36,638 nt of DNA from GCA-2712985 sp964515905 (GTDB lineage: Bacteria > Pseudomonadota > Alphaproteobacteria > UBA7887). Shown in pieces: positions 25,025-33,639 of the stretch. Each line of letters starts with the position of its first letter. Position 1 is the first letter of the stretch. The position numbers were made by a program, and so were the translations under genes. Under the pieces are notes generated by a model. The model saw only the letters and a list, made by a program, of their open reading frames with translations. It had not been told where the DNA came from and made no database searches. The DNA is taken from contig CAZEWK010000038.1 in assembly GCA_964515905.1 (NCBI GenBank), positions 1 to 36,638 of the forward strand. The letters run 5' to 3'.

Positions 25025-25680
25025 TCATTTCCGGAAGCATTTAGGACCCTCTTAATAGACATTGAAACTTCCCCAATTTCCAACATCCCATCCACGGAAG
25101 ACAACAAATCTTTATTCTTGTAGAAAGGCAACAACGGGCTCGTCTGGGCGTAGTAATTTTCCAATCGCTCCCGAACTGTTTTTTCATTATCGTCTTCTCG
25201 GCGTGTGAACTCCGTACCGTTACATTTATCGCAAGCCCCATCTTCCTTCGGTTGTTTAAACGTATCGTGATAACCTTCCCCACAATGGATACACGCGAAA
25301 CGACCTGAAATTCTTTCTATTAGCAGCTCATCCAGGACGCGTATTTCTACAACTCTCTCAATATTCAAGCCTTTAGCTCTTAACAGGGCATCAAGTGCCT
25401 TGGCCTGGGCCAGAGTTCGTGGGAATCCATCTAGGACAAACCCCAATTTGCAAATATCTTGTTCCAGTTGTTCGGAAATAATACTTACCACAACCTCATC
25501 GGAAACCAGTTTCCCCCCATCCATAACCTTTTTAGCCTTTAACCCAACCTCTGTGCCCCTTGCAACTGCATCACGCAACATATCACCCGTTGAAAGGTGA
25601 GCTATGCTAAACTCATTTGACAAAATTTGGGCTTGCGTCCCTTTTCCACAACCTGGCGGACCAAACAGCACAAGTCTCAC
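25021..25680 (-). CDS. adk: Adenylate kinase (long, zinc-lid type)
   Basis: 219 residues. The P-loop GPPGCGKGTQ (7-16), LSTGDMLRDAV and LDGFPRTLAQA are standard adenylate kinase motifs. The lid carries two Cys pairs, CIHC and CDKC (about 135-160), expected to bind a structural zinc. The enzyme interconverts ATP+AMP and 2 ADP. The GTG start at 25680 overlaps the secY stop by 4 bases (GTGA), so the two are translationally coupled, as in many proteobacteria. Confidence 0.98.
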   Translation of the reverse strand: MRLVLFGPPGCGKGTQAQILSNEFSIAHLSTGDMLRDAVARGTEVGLKAKKVMDGGKLVSDEVVVSIISEQLEQDICKLGFVLDGFPRTLAQAKALDALLRAKGLNIERVVEIRVLDELLIERISGRFACIHCGEGYHDTFKQPKEDGACDKCNGTEFTRREDDNEKTVRERLENYYAQTSPLLPFYKNKDLLSSVDGMLEIGEVSMSIKRVLNASGND

Positions 25681-27020
25681 CCTCTTCGTCCCCTAAGCCT
25701 AGATTTTTTTATTAGACCTTCATACTGATGTGCCAAAAGATGGGAATGAATTTGGGCTACAAAATCCATGGTCACATTAACTACAATTAGTAGACTAGTA
25801 CCACCGAAATAAAATGGGACAGCATATTGAGAAATTAGAATTTCAGGGAGTACACAAACAGCTGATAAATATATCGCACCAACAGTTGTCAAACGTTTCA
25901 AAACATACGCAATATATTCCGCAGTGTTCTTCCCTGGCCGGATACCCGGTATAAAGCCATTATTTTTTTTCAAATTATCCGCTGTATCCTCTGGGCTAAA
26001 CACAACCGACGTATAGAAAAAAGCAAAGAAAACAATCAAAGAAATATATAATATCAAATACCCTGGAGACCCCCGAGAAAGCATTGACACCATTCCGCCC
26101 AACCAGTCTGGACCCGCACTCGCCGAGAAACTCACTGCCGTTATCGGCAATAATAGAAGGGAACTTGCAAAAATTGGGGGAATTACACCGGCCGTATTCA
26201 ATTTCAAGGGTAGGTGGCTACTTTCACCACCAAACATTCGGTTACCAACTTGCCTCTTAGGATATTGTACCAAAAGGCGTCTTTGGGCTCTCTCTATGTA
26301 CACAATAAAAGCGATAACACCAACGGCCATTACCATTAACAAAATAATAAATAAAGCGGACAATGCTCCAGTTCGTCCAAGTTCGAGCGTACTTGCCATA
26401 GCAGCCGGAAGTTCCGCCACTATGCCCGCCATAATAATTAAAGAAATGCCATTCCCCACTCCGCGAGCAGTAATTTGTTCGCCAAGCCACATTAAAAATA
26501 TAGTGCCACCTACTAGTGTTATCACCGCTGTTGCTCTAAATGTTAGGCCCGGATCTAGTACAGCTGAACCCTGGCTTCCCGTCATCCCCTCCAGGCCCAC
26601 AGCAATTCCTAACCCTTGGAAGGTAGCCAAAATAACAGTCCCGTAACGGGTGTATTGAGTCATCCGTTTACGACCCGACTCTCCTTCTTTCTTTAACTGA
26701 GCCAAATGGGGAGATACGGTAGTCATCAACTGAATAATGATCGAAGAAGATATGTAAGGCATAATGTTGAGGGCAAAAATAGTCATACGCCCCAACGCAC
26801 CGCCCGAAAACATATTAAACATCCCAATAATTCCGCCGGCCTGCTGGCGAAAAATATCATCCAAAATTACTGGATCGATTCCTGGGAGCGGTATGTAGGT
26901 TCCAAGCCTATATATTATCAAAGCGCCAAAAGTGAACCATAACCGTTTCTTTAACTCAGTTGCTTTGCTAATCGCCCCAAAATTGATGCTCGCAGCAAGT
27001 TGTTCAGCAGCAGATGCCAT
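25677..27020 (-). CDS. secY: Protein translocase subunit SecY
   Basis: 447 residues with ten membrane helices. It opens with LKKRLWFTFGALIIYRLGTYIPLPGID, the conserved first helix and plug-domain entry. RRLLVQYPKRQ (cytoplasmic loop) and GFIPGIRPGKNTAEYI are further SecY hallmarks. It is the channel of the inner-membrane Sec translocon. It follows rplO by 28 bases. No rpmJ is found after it, and adk follows directly, the usual arrangement in alphaproteobacteria. Confidence 0.99.
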   Translation of the reverse strand: MASAAEQLAASINFGAISKATELKKRLWFTFGALIIYRLGTYIPLPGIDPVILDDIFRQQAGGIIGMFNMFSGGALGRMTIFALNIMPYISSSIIIQLMTTVSPHLAQLKKEGESGRKRMTQYTRYGTVILATFQGLGIAVGLEGMTGSQGSAVLDPGLTFRATAVITLVGGTIFLMWLGEQITARGVGNGISLIIMAGIVAELPAAMASTLELGRTGALSALFIILLMVMAVGVIAFIVYIERAQRRLLVQYPKRQVGNRMFGGESSHLPLKLNTAGVIPPIFASSLLLLPITAVSFSASAGPDWLGGMVSMLSRGSPGYLILYISLIVFFAFFYTSVVFSPEDTADNLKKNNGFIPGIRPGKNTAEYIAYVLKRLTTVGAIYLSAVCVLPEILISQYAVPFYFGGTSLLIVVNVTMDFVAQIHSHLLAHQYEGLIKKSRLRGRRG

Positions 27021-27048
27021 GACTCAACTACTTTCTACTATTACGGAC

Positions 27049-27561
27049 TCAGTCACTCAAATTCGCCCCTTCGTTAGGGGTCGCCGCATTTTGAGCCTGC
27101 TTGATTTCAACCAGTTCCAATGAACCTCCAACTTTTTCCAGCCCCAGACGGGCTCCTTTGCTCGCGCCAACAACCTGAATAGAAATCTTTGTTTTTAAAT
27201 CCCCCTTTCCAAGCAGACGTACTCCATCACCAATTCTTTTAATCAAACCAGCGGCCAATAGAACTTCACCCGAAATTAGATTTTTAGGATTTAGTTTCTT
27301 ACGGTCAATCGCATCTTGGAGGTCACCAATGTTTATGACCGCATACTTTTTTGAAAAAGGATTTTTAAAACCACGTTTTGGTAGGCGACGATACAAAGGC
27401 ATTTGACCGCCCTCAAATCCTTTCATACCAGATCCAGACCTCGATTTCTGCCCTTTATGCCCTCGGCCAGCTGTTTTACCTAATCCGGAGCCTATACCCC
27501 GTCCAACCCGGATACGGGCCCGACGAGCGCTCGCATTATCTCGGAGCTCATTTAATTTCAT
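27049..27561 (-). CDS. rplO: Large ribosomal subunit protein uL15
   Basis: 170 residues, starting MKLNELRDN. The Gly/Arg-rich RVGRGIGSGLGKTAGRGHKGQKSR (about 18-41), followed by FEGGQMPLYRRLPKRGF, identifies uL15, which inserts into the 23S rRNA core. The last 20 or so residues form a short extension beyond the usual end. It lies 34 bases after rpmD in the spc operon. Confidence 0.98.
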   Translation of the reverse strand: MKLNELRDNASARRARIRVGRGIGSGLGKTAGRGHKGQKSRSGSGMKGFEGGQMPLYRRLPKRGFKNPFSKKYAVINIGDLQDAIDRKKLNPKNLISGEVLLAAGLIKRIGDGVRLLGKGDLKTKISIQVVGASKGARLGLEKVGGSLELVEIKQAQNAATPNEGANLSD

Positions 27562-27595
27562 TTTCGACCCCTTTCAACGACTAACTTCGCGCGAC

Positions 27596-27787
27596 TTAGT
27601 CTGTGTTGTCCACACGAACTAGATGATTCACTTTCTTGATCATCCCGCGAATTGCTGGCGTGTCCTCAAGCTCACGACTACGATTCATTTTATTAAGCCC
27701 TAATCCAACCAGCGTAGCACGTTGGTCTTTTGGTCGCCCTATCGGACTCCCCACTTGAGTTACTATCACTTTTGCTGCTCTAACCAT
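27596..27787 (-). CDS. rpmD: Large ribosomal subunit protein uL30
   Basis: 63 residues, normal for the bacterial protein. VTQVGSPIGRPKDQRATLVGLGLNKMNRSRE (about 10-40) followed by DTPAIRGMIKKVNHLVRV is a full uL30 fold. The start overlaps the rpsE end by 8 bases, implying coupled translation. Confidence 0.98.
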   Translation of the reverse strand: MVRAAKVIVTQVGSPIGRPKDQRATLVGLGLNKMNRSRELEDTPAIRGMIKKVNHLVRVDNTD

Positions 27788-28394
27788 TTTCTTTATCCTG
27801 GGATTCTTCGGACGTTGTCTTCAAAAATCCCCTTCTGCTCAAGATCTCACCAACTTTCTTATTACGCTTTGCCGCAACAAAACGTGGCGATTCCACCTTG
27901 GACAACGCATCAAATGTAGCCCTAACCATGTTATACGGGCTAGAACTACCTATGGATTTAGTTACAACGTCCTGAAGGCCTAAAGTCTCAAAGACCGCCC
28001 TCATAGGACCACCAGCGATAATTCCAGTCCCAGGTGGCGCCGCGCGAAGGACCACTTTTCCTGCTCCAAACCGACCTTTGACATCGTGATGAAGCGTACG
28101 CCCTTCTCTTAATGGTATTCTTACCAAAGTCCGTTGTGCCTTTTCCGTAGCTTTACGAATTGCTTCCGGAACTTCACGGGCCTTACCATTTCCAAATCCT
28201 ACGCGTCCTCTGCCATCACCGACGACTACAAGTGCCGCAAACCCAAATCGCCGGCCTCCTTTAACAACTTTCGCAACACGATTTATGCTCACCAACTTAT
28301 CAAGCAAATCAGATTCACTCTCTTCACGGTCTCTATTTCGCCGACCTCCTCGCCGACTTTTTTGATCATTCTTTTTTGGATCATTTTTTGCCAT
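27780..28394 (-). CDS. rpsE: Small ribosomal subunit protein uS5
   Basis: 204 residues. A charged N-terminal tail (about 1-28) precedes the S5 double-stranded RNA-binding domain (VSINRVAKVVKGGRRFGFAALVVVGDGRGRVGFGNGKA, about 33-70) and the C-terminal domain with GAGKVVLRAAPPGTGIIAGG and SSSPYNMVRATFDAL. It acts in decoding accuracy and mRNA unwinding at the 30S entry channel. It overlaps rpmD by 8 bases and follows rplR by 20. Confidence 0.99.
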   Translation of the reverse strand: MAKNDPKKNDQKSRRGGRRNRDREESESDLLDKLVSINRVAKVVKGGRRFGFAALVVVGDGRGRVGFGNGKAREVPEAIRKATEKAQRTLVRIPLREGRTLHHDVKGRFGAGKVVLRAAPPGTGIIAGGPMRAVFETLGLQDVVTKSIGSSSPYNMVRATFDALSKVESPRFVAAKRNKKVGEILSRRGFLKTTSEESQDKENG

Positions 28395-28414
28395 ACTCTC
28401 GGCCCTTGTATTGA

Positions 28415-28777
28415 TTAAAATTTTAGACCGTTTTCGCGCGCTGCTTCCGCCAACGCTCTCACACGCCCATGATATAGATACCCACCACGATCAAATACCA
28501 GTTCGGTTACGCCAACAGCCTTACCACGTTTTGCAATCAGCGCACCCACTTCTTTCGCCGCATTTACGTCACTACCTGATTGAAGGTTCAATCGTAACTC
28601 TTGATCCAGGGTCGATGCCGCTGCCAGAGTCCTCCCCACCAAGTCATCTATTATTTGGGCATAGATGTTTTTATTCGATCGGAATACACAAAGCCGCGCT
28701 CTTCCGTTACTAGCTGCACGAATCCGCCTTCTGTTACGTCCACAACGCCTCTGATATAACTTTTTAGGATCGAGCAT
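28415..28777 (-). CDS. rplR: Large ribosomal subunit protein uL18
   Basis: 120 residues. It starts MLDPKKLYQRRCGRNRRRI, with a basic N-terminus. RLCVFRSNKNIYAQIIDD and the ending FDRGGYLYHGRVRALAEAARENGLKF are diagnostic of uL18, which binds 5S rRNA. It sits 8 bases after rplF. Confidence 0.98.
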   Translation of the reverse strand: MLDPKKLYQRRCGRNRRRIRAASNGRARLCVFRSNKNIYAQIIDDLVGRTLAAASTLDQELRLNLQSGSDVNAAKEVGALIAKRGKAVGVTELVFDRGGYLYHGRVRALAEAARENGLKF

Positions 28778-28785
28778 TTATTTAC

Positions 28786-29319
28786 CTATTTCTTTTTGCC
28801 TTCTTTGCGGAAGATATATTCACCTTCATACCGAATTCCTTTTCCCTTATAAGGCTCTGGTTTTCTTAAACTCCGTATATCAGCTGCTAATTGACCCACT
28901 TTTTGTTTATCCGCACCCGTAATTTGGATCTCCGTCGGCTTTTCACATTTAACCTGTATCCCCTCCGGAACCATCACCTTAATCTCATGGCTATATCCCA
29001 GTTGTAACGTCAGGACCGAACCATCAATTGCCGCTCGGTACCCAACGCCCGTGATTTCTAACTTCCGGCTAAAACCCTCCGAAACACCAGCCACCATATT
29101 ACCCACCAGTGTTCTTCCAAGACCCCACATAGAACGACTTCTAATATCTTGCTCTCTCGGCCTAACCCATACCTGTTTATCTTCTTGGGTGACCGTAAGT
29201 TCGGAGGCAAGCTTGCTATTCAGTTCTCCCAATTTACCTTTAACTGTGACCGATTGTCCTACAATCTCAACTTCCACACCATCAGGGATTGCAACCGGGT
29301 TCTTCCCAATTCGCGACAT
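28786..29319 (-). CDS. rplF: Large ribosomal subunit protein uL6
   Basis: 177 residues, with the start MSRIGKNPVAIPDGVEV and two homologous L6 domains. The second ends with the signature PEPYKGKGIRYEGEYIFRKEGKK. It lies near the GTPase-associated region of the 50S subunit. The gap to rpsH is 32 bases. Confidence 0.99.
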   Translation of the reverse strand: MSRIGKNPVAIPDGVEVEIVGQSVTVKGKLGELNSKLASELTVTQEDKQVWVRPREQDIRSRSMWGLGRTLVGNMVAGVSEGFSRKLEITGVGYRAAIDGSVLTLQLGYSHEIKVMVPEGIQVKCEKPTEIQITGADKQKVGQLAADIRSLRKPEPYKGKGIRYEGEYIFRKEGKKK

Positions 29320-29351
29320 CTCAGCCTCCTAAATCCATCTACTGGCGTTTT

Positions 29352-29750
29352 TCAAAGTACAGTGCACAATAATTCACCACCAACATTTGCTGCACGAGCC
29401 TCTGCATCCGACATGACGCCACGGGGTGTCGATAAAATAGAGATCCCTAACCCATTATTTATGGGTCTCAAATCTTTAATTGAAGCGTAAATTCTTCTTC
29501 CTGGACGAGATACCCGCTTGATTGTCCGTATGACTGGAGAACCCTCATGGTATTTAAGTTCTATCTCTAGACGCGGTTGGGCTTTGATCTCTTCGACTTC
29601 TCTATAACCACGAATATACCCTTCTCGTTCTAGAACCTCCAGTACGTTTGCTCTAAATTTGGAAGCTGGACAGTTAATCTGTGGCTTACCCACCATCTGT
29701 CCATTTCGAATCCGGGTTAGCATATCCCCCAGCGGATCAGTCATCGTCAT
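29352..29750 (-). CDS. rpsH: Small ribosomal subunit protein uS8
   Basis: 132 residues, the standard length. It starts MTMTDPLGDMLTRIRNGQ and ends with NNGLGISILSTPRGVMSDAEARAANVGGELLCTVL, the conserved C-terminal rRNA-binding block. In E. coli S8 also represses its own spc operon; no such site was identified here. It lies 10 bases after rpsN. Confidence 0.99.
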   Translation of the reverse strand: MTMTDPLGDMLTRIRNGQMVGKPQINCPASKFRANVLEVLEREGYIRGYREVEEIKAQPRLEIELKYHEGSPVIRTIKRVSRPGRRIYASIKDLRPINNGLGISILSTPRGVMSDAEARAANVGGELLCTVL

Positions 29751-29760
29751 ACAATCACCC

Positions 29761-30066
29761 CTACCAACTTGATTTCACCATCCCTGGAATATGGCCCGCT
29801 GAGGCGAGCTCACGCAGACCGATACGGGAAACTTTAAGTTTACGATAATAACCACGTGGCCGCCCAGTGAGCTCACACCTATTCCGAATTCGGACTGGAG
29901 AGCTATTTCGAGGCAGTTTCGCAAGCTTTAGAAAGGCATTGAACCTCTCTTCCGGCGCCAGTGTCTTATTTCGAGCCACCTTCTTTAAAGCCAAACGTCT
30001 CGCCGAGTTTTTTTGCACCAAACTTTTCCGTTTGTTATTTCTTTCGATGGCACTGCGTTTTGCCAT
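29761..30066 (-). CDS. rpsN: Small ribosomal subunit protein uS14 (zinc-free long form)
   Basis: 101 residues. It begins MAKRSAIERNNKR and ends RNRCELTGRPRGYYRKLKVSRIGLRELASAGHIPGMVKSSW, the uS14 signature. Only one Cys is present, so this is the longer form without the zinc ribbon. It lies between rplE (29 bases) and rpsH. Confidence 0.99.
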   Translation of the reverse strand: MAKRSAIERNNKRKSLVQKNSARRLALKKVARNKTLAPEERFNAFLKLAKLPRNSSPVRIRNRCELTGRPRGYYRKLKVSRIGLRELASAGHIPGMVKSSW

Positions 30067-30095
30067 GCCAATGCCTCCTCACTTAGTTTCAATAA

Positions 30096-30635
30096 TTATG
30101 ATACCAACGGCAAATTGAAGCCCTGCAATAGTGCTCGACCTTCATCGTCTGTATTTGCTGTTGTAACAATCACCACATCAAGACCACGAACTTGATCCAC
30201 TGCGTCATAGTCTATTTCAGGAAACACAATCTGTTCCTTCAAACCCAGAGAGTAATTTCCGTTTCCATCAAAACTTCTTTGGGGAACCCCATGAAAGTCA
30301 CGAACACGGGGCAAGGCAATATTAACAAGTCGGTCCAAAAACTCGTACATCCTGTCTCCACGCAATGTAACCTTGCACCCAACCGTCATCCCTTCCCTTA
30401 GCTTAAAATTTGCGATCGACTTTTTTGCCTTAGTTATTACTGGCTTTTGACCTGTAATAGCTGTTAAGTCTGCAATAGCGCCATCGATTTTCTTTGGTTC
30501 CCTTCCAGCCTCACCAACTCCCATATTGACGATTATTTTCTCCAATTTTGGTATTTCCATCGAATTTTTATAACTAAATTCTTCAGTCAATGCCTTTTTA
30601 AGGACTTGATTATAATGTTCTTGTAAACGAGACAT
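30096..30635 (-). CDS. rplE: Large ribosomal subunit protein uL5
   Basis: 179 residues. PKLEKIIVNMGVGEA, ITGQKPVITKAKKSIANFKLREGMTVGCKVTLRG and FPEIDYDAVDQVRGLDVVIVTTA are successive uL5 blocks. The protein binds 5S rRNA and touches the P-site tRNA. It follows rplX by 10 bases. Confidence 0.99.
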   Translation of the reverse strand: MSRLQEHYNQVLKKALTEEFSYKNSMEIPKLEKIIVNMGVGEAGREPKKIDGAIADLTAITGQKPVITKAKKSIANFKLREGMTVGCKVTLRGDRMYEFLDRLVNIALPRVRDFHGVPQRSFDGNGNYSLGLKEQIVFPEIDYDAVDQVRGLDVVIVTTANTDDEGRALLQGFNLPLVS

Positions 30636-30645
30636 TAGCCATCAC

Positions 30646-30969
30646 CTACCGGTCTACTATTTCACCCGAACGCTTAGCAAAGCGAACTTTTCTTCCGTCC
30701 TCAAGAACTCGATACCCAACCTTCGTGGGTTTGCGGTCTTTTGGATCCATTAACGCAACGTTGGAAATTTCAATCGCCATCTCTTTCTCTATAATACCGC
30801 CAGGGTTAGCCGCAGAGGGGGCGGTATGTCGTTTTACAGTTGCAACTCCTTGCACAATCACTCGATTACTTTTTGCAATCACCTTAGTGACTTCCCCACT
30901 TTTACCCTTGTCTCTGCCAGTGACAACCATCACCTCATCACCTTTTTTAATACGAATCCTCTCAGACAT
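30646..30969 (-). CDS. rplX: Large ribosomal subunit protein uL24
   Basis: 107 residues from the ATG at 30969; a GTG codon immediately upstream (30972) is an alternative. The KOW motif is visible in KKGDEVMVVTGRDKGKSGEV, followed by NRVIVQGVATVKRH, as expected for uL24, an early 50S assembly initiator. The ATG shares one base with the rplN stop (TGATG), so translation is probably coupled. Confidence 0.98.
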   Translation of the reverse strand: MSERIRIKKGDEVMVVTGRDKGKSGEVTKVIAKSNRVIVQGVATVKRHTAPSAANPGGIIEKEMAIEISNVALMDPKDRKPTKVGYRVLEDGRKVRFAKRSGEIVDR

Positions 30970-31337
30970 CACAACACCTCGGGTGCTAAAGAAATAATTT
31001 TCATGAACTGTTTGGCACGCAGTTCGCGAGTTACTGGCCCAAAGATGCGGGTTCCAACTGGCTCGTTCTGTTGCGTTAGAAGGACTGCTGCGTTTTTATC
31101 AAATCGTATTGCGCCACCATCAGATCGTCTTATTTCCTTAGCAGTTCGAACAATTACTGCCCGGTGAATATCCCCTTTCTTAACCCTCCCACGTGGTATT
31201 GCTTCTTTGACGGAAACCACAATCACGTCGCCAACAGACGCTGTTTTCCTACCTGAACCACCAAGCACCTTTATACATTGGACCCGTCGTGCACCGGAGT
31301 TATCAGCAACTTCGAGATTCGTTTGCATCTGAATCAT
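30969..31337 (-). CDS. rplN: Large ribosomal subunit protein uL14
   Basis: 122 residues, the exact usual length. It starts MIQMQTNLEVADNSGARRVQCIKVLGG and ends GPVTRELRAKQFMKIISLAPEVL, both invariant features of uL14. It forms an intersubunit bridge with the 30S. It follows rpsQ by 45 bases. Confidence 0.99.
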   Translation of the reverse strand: MIQMQTNLEVADNSGARRVQCIKVLGGSGRKTASVGDVIVVSVKEAIPRGRVKKGDIHRAVIVRTAKEIRRSDGGAIRFDKNAAVLLTQQNEPVGTRIFGPVTRELRAKQFMKIISLAPEVL

Positions 31338-31382
31338 GACTAACTCCCATCAACACCTAAATTTGACCCCACCATGACGCAC

Positions 31383-31619
31383 TTAACTATCACCAAGCAC
31401 TATTTCCCAGTGCTTGTTTTTTGATAACGGTCTACATTCCCTGATTTGAACCTGGTCACCAATCTTGCGTGAATTAGTCTCATCATGCGCCATATATTTC
31501 TTTGAGTGACGAATAAACTTCTTATACAGTGGGTGCTGTATACGTCGGTCAACTCGTACTATTACCGTTTTATCGGCTCTATCACTTACTACTACACCTT
31601 GAAGAACTCGTCTTGACAT
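31383..31619 (-). CDS. rpsQ: Small ribosomal subunit protein uS17
   Basis: 78 residues. MSRRVLQGVVVSDRADKTVIVRVDRRIQHPLYKKFIRHSKKYMAHDE is the conserved oligonucleotide-binding fold of uS17, and IRECRPLSKNKHWEIV is its C-terminal block. It follows rpmC by 23 bases. Confidence 0.98.
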   Translation of the reverse strand: MSRRVLQGVVVSDRADKTVIVRVDRRIQHPLYKKFIRHSKKYMAHDETNSRKIGDQVQIRECRPLSKNKHWEIVLGDS

Positions 31620-31642
31620 TTGGCTATCCGGTTACCTAGTGA

Positions 31643-31840
31643 TCAGGTTGATTGTTGATTTCGACTTCTCAACGTCGTTTTTATACGAGCTATATCTCGT
31701 CGAATGGATCTAACACGAGCCGTATTCTCCAACTGACCAGTAGCTCGTTGAAACCTCAAATTAAACTGTTCCTTTTTTAGAACCATTAACTCCGTTTGAA
31801 GCTCGTCATTGTTCTTTGCACGAACGTCTTCTATTTTCAT
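31643..31840 (-). CDS. rpmC: Large ribosomal subunit protein uL29
   Basis: 65 residues from the ATG at 31840, chosen over the GTG at 31846 because the GGAGG upstream is then 9 bases away rather than 3. The two-helix protein has NLRFQRATGQLENTARVRSIRRDIARIKT, the standard uL29 block, and sits at the peptide exit tunnel. The region just upstream holds the rplP stop. Confidence 0.97.
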   Translation of the reverse strand: MKIEDVRAKNNDELQTELMVLKKEQFNLRFQRATGQLENTARVRSIRRDIARIKTTLRSRNQQST

Positions 31841-31842
31841 AA

Positions 31843-32262
31843 TCACGCGCCTCCACCAACGCGCGCAACAAAACGAGTACGAATGGGAAGCTTATCCGCA
31901 CCTCTTCGGAAAGCTTCTCTAGCCAGGGTTGCCTGCACTCCATCCACCTCAAACATCACACGGCCGGGTTTTACTTTACAAATCCAGAATTCAGGAACAC
32001 CTTTTCCTTTTCCCATACGAACCTCTGTCGGCTTTTTACTAACCGGAACATCCGGAAATATACGTATCCACATTCGTCCGCTTCGTTTTAAATGACGGGT
32101 TATCGCTCGCCGAGCTGCTTCTATTTGGCGTGCGGTAATACGCCCTGCCTGTTCCGACTTTAGACCAAACGAACCAAAATTAAGAACAGTTCCCCCCTTT
32201 GCCGATCCATGGATACGACCTTTTTGCTGTTTTCTATATTTGGTTCTCTTAGGACTAAGCAT
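31843..32262 (-). CDS. rplP: Large ribosomal subunit protein uL16
   Basis: 139 residues, standard. MLSPKRTKYRKQQKGR and WIRIFPDVPVSKKPTEVRMGKGKG are diagnostic. It organises the A-site region of the 50S subunit. It lies 18 bases after rpsC. Confidence 0.99.
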   Translation of the reverse strand: MLSPKRTKYRKQQKGRIHGSAKGGTVLNFGSFGLKSEQAGRITARQIEAARRAITRHLKRSGRMWIRIFPDVPVSKKPTEVRMGKGKGVPEFWICKVKPGRVMFEVDGVQATLAREAFRRGADKLPIRTRFVARVGGGA

Positions 32263-32280
32263 TAGGTTTCATCCGTTTCA

Positions 32281-32961
32281 TTATACTCTCGCACCCTGCA
32301 GCTCGGAACGTCGCCGTTCCTGAGCCATCGGATCGTGCTCCATAATTTCGCCCTTAAAAATCCATACTTTAACACCGCATGTTCCATAAGCAGTGTCCGC
32401 ACGTGCTACACCGTAATCTACGTCAGCTCTCAACGTATGTAACGGAACACGCCCTTCCCTGTACCATTCGGTTCGTGCAATCTCAGCTCCTCCAAGCCTT
32501 CCTCCTGCATTGATCCTAATTCCTTGCGCACCAAGTCTCATGGCGGACTGAACCGCCCGCTTCATTGCCCTCCGGAAAGCAACGCGACGCTCTAGTTGCT
32601 GTGCAACATTTTCAGCAACCAATTGCGCTTCAATTTCGGGTTTCCGTATCTCAACAATGTTAAGTTGGACTTCGCTGTCTGTCATACCACTAATTTTCGA
32701 GCGAAGTTTCTCGATATCTGCACCTTTTTTTCCGATAACCACCCCCGGCCGAGCGGTATGAATTGTTATTCTCGCCTTTTTTGCAGGTCGCTCTATAACC
32801 ACTCGGCTCACTCCAGCTTGGTCAAGCTGTTTAAGAAGGAAGGAACGAATTCCTAAATCTTCCTGAAGCAATGCACCATAATCACTGTCTGCGTACCAAC
32901 GGGAATCCCATGTGCGATTAATCCCGAGTCGCATACCTATTGGGCTAACCTTTTGACCCAT
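32281..32961 (-). CDS. rpsC: Small ribosomal subunit protein uS3
   Basis: 226 residues. It starts MGQKVSPIGMRLGINRTWDSRWYA. The KH domain (about 39-107, with VIGKKGADIEKL) and the C-terminal domain with RAMKRAVQSAMRLGAQGIRI and GRLGGAEIARTEWYREGRVPLHTLRADVDYG follow. It lines the mRNA entry channel with uS4 and uS5. It is 2 bases after the rplV stop. Confidence 0.99.
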   Translation of the reverse strand: MGQKVSPIGMRLGINRTWDSRWYADSDYGALLQEDLGIRSFLLKQLDQAGVSRVVIERPAKKARITIHTARPGVVIGKKGADIEKLRSKISGMTDSEVQLNIVEIRKPEIEAQLVAENVAQQLERRVAFRRAMKRAVQSAMRLGAQGIRINAGGRLGGAEIARTEWYREGRVPLHTLRADVDYGVARADTAYGTCGVKVWIFKGEIMEHDPMAQERRRSELQGARV

Positions 32962-32963
32962 GT

Positions 32964-33341
32964 CTAATTTTCCTCTCGTTCTCGGACGACCACAGTTATC
33001 CTGCTGAACGGCTTACTAATTCGACCCATACGACCCCGCGCCCGAGGCCTAAACCGTTTCATAGTTAAACTTTTTCCAACATAAGCCTCAGCTACAAACA
33101 ATCTATCCACATCCAAATTATGGTTGTTCTCGGCGTTGGCAATCGCAGACTCAAGTACACGTTTGACAGAACCAGAAATTCGCCGAGCTGAAAAACCTAA
33201 CTGTGCTAGTGCCTTATCAGCTGGCATTCCACGTATTAACTTGGCCACCAGATTCAACTTCCGTGGACTCGTTCGCAAACGCCGTGCAACAGCCATAGCT
33301 TCTTTTTCCGACAACCGACGTTCTGTCGCTGGTTTAGACAT
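32964..33341 (-). CDS. rplV: Large ribosomal subunit protein uL22
   Basis: 125 residues. RLRTSPRKLNLVAKLIRGMPADKALAQL and the ending RFRPRARGRMGRISKPFSRITVVV identify uL22, whose beta hairpin lines the peptide exit tunnel. The start overlaps the rpsS end by 8 bases. Confidence 0.99.
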   Translation of the reverse strand: MSKPATERRLSEKEAMAVARRLRTSPRKLNLVAKLIRGMPADKALAQLGFSARRISGSVKRVLESAIANAENNHNLDVDRLFVAEAYVGKSLTMKRFRPRARGRMGRISKPFSRITVVVREREEN

Positions 33342-33624
33342 TGCTTACGACCCTCCTGACCTTTTTATCGGCGGAATGCCCATGAAATGTCCGAGTTGGC
33401 GAAAATTCACCCAATTTATGCCCCACCATATCTTCGGTCACCAAAACCGGAATAAATTTCTTCCCATTGTGGACCCCAAAAGTGAGGCCTACAAATTGTG
33501 GCAATATCGTTGATCTCCTGGACCATGTTTTTATTACCATTTTACGACCTGAAGCATTGGCTTCATCAACCTTCTTTAACAAGTATCCGTCGACAAATGG
33601 ACCTTTCCAAACTGAACGCGCCAT
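33334..33624 (-). CDS. rpsS: Small ribosomal subunit protein uS19
   Basis: 96 residues. MARSVWKGPFVD and WSRRSTILPQFVGLTFGVHNGKKFIPVLVTEDMVGHKLGEFSPTRTF are invariant uS19 blocks. It forms a complex with uS13 at the head of the 30S subunit. It follows rplB by 15 bases and overlaps rplV by 8. Confidence 0.99.
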   Translation of the reverse strand: MARSVWKGPFVDGYLLKKVDEANASGRKMVIKTWSRRSTILPQFVGLTFGVHNGKKFIPVLVTEDMVGHKLGEFSPTRTFHGHSADKKVRRVVSNV

Positions 33625-33639
33625 AGGCTAATCCTCCAA

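Noticed and set aside
25677..27048. Expected rpmJ (bL36) after secY
   Set aside because: No bL36-like short reading frame is present; secY and adk overlap by 4 bases, so there is no room, and absence here is normal for this group.
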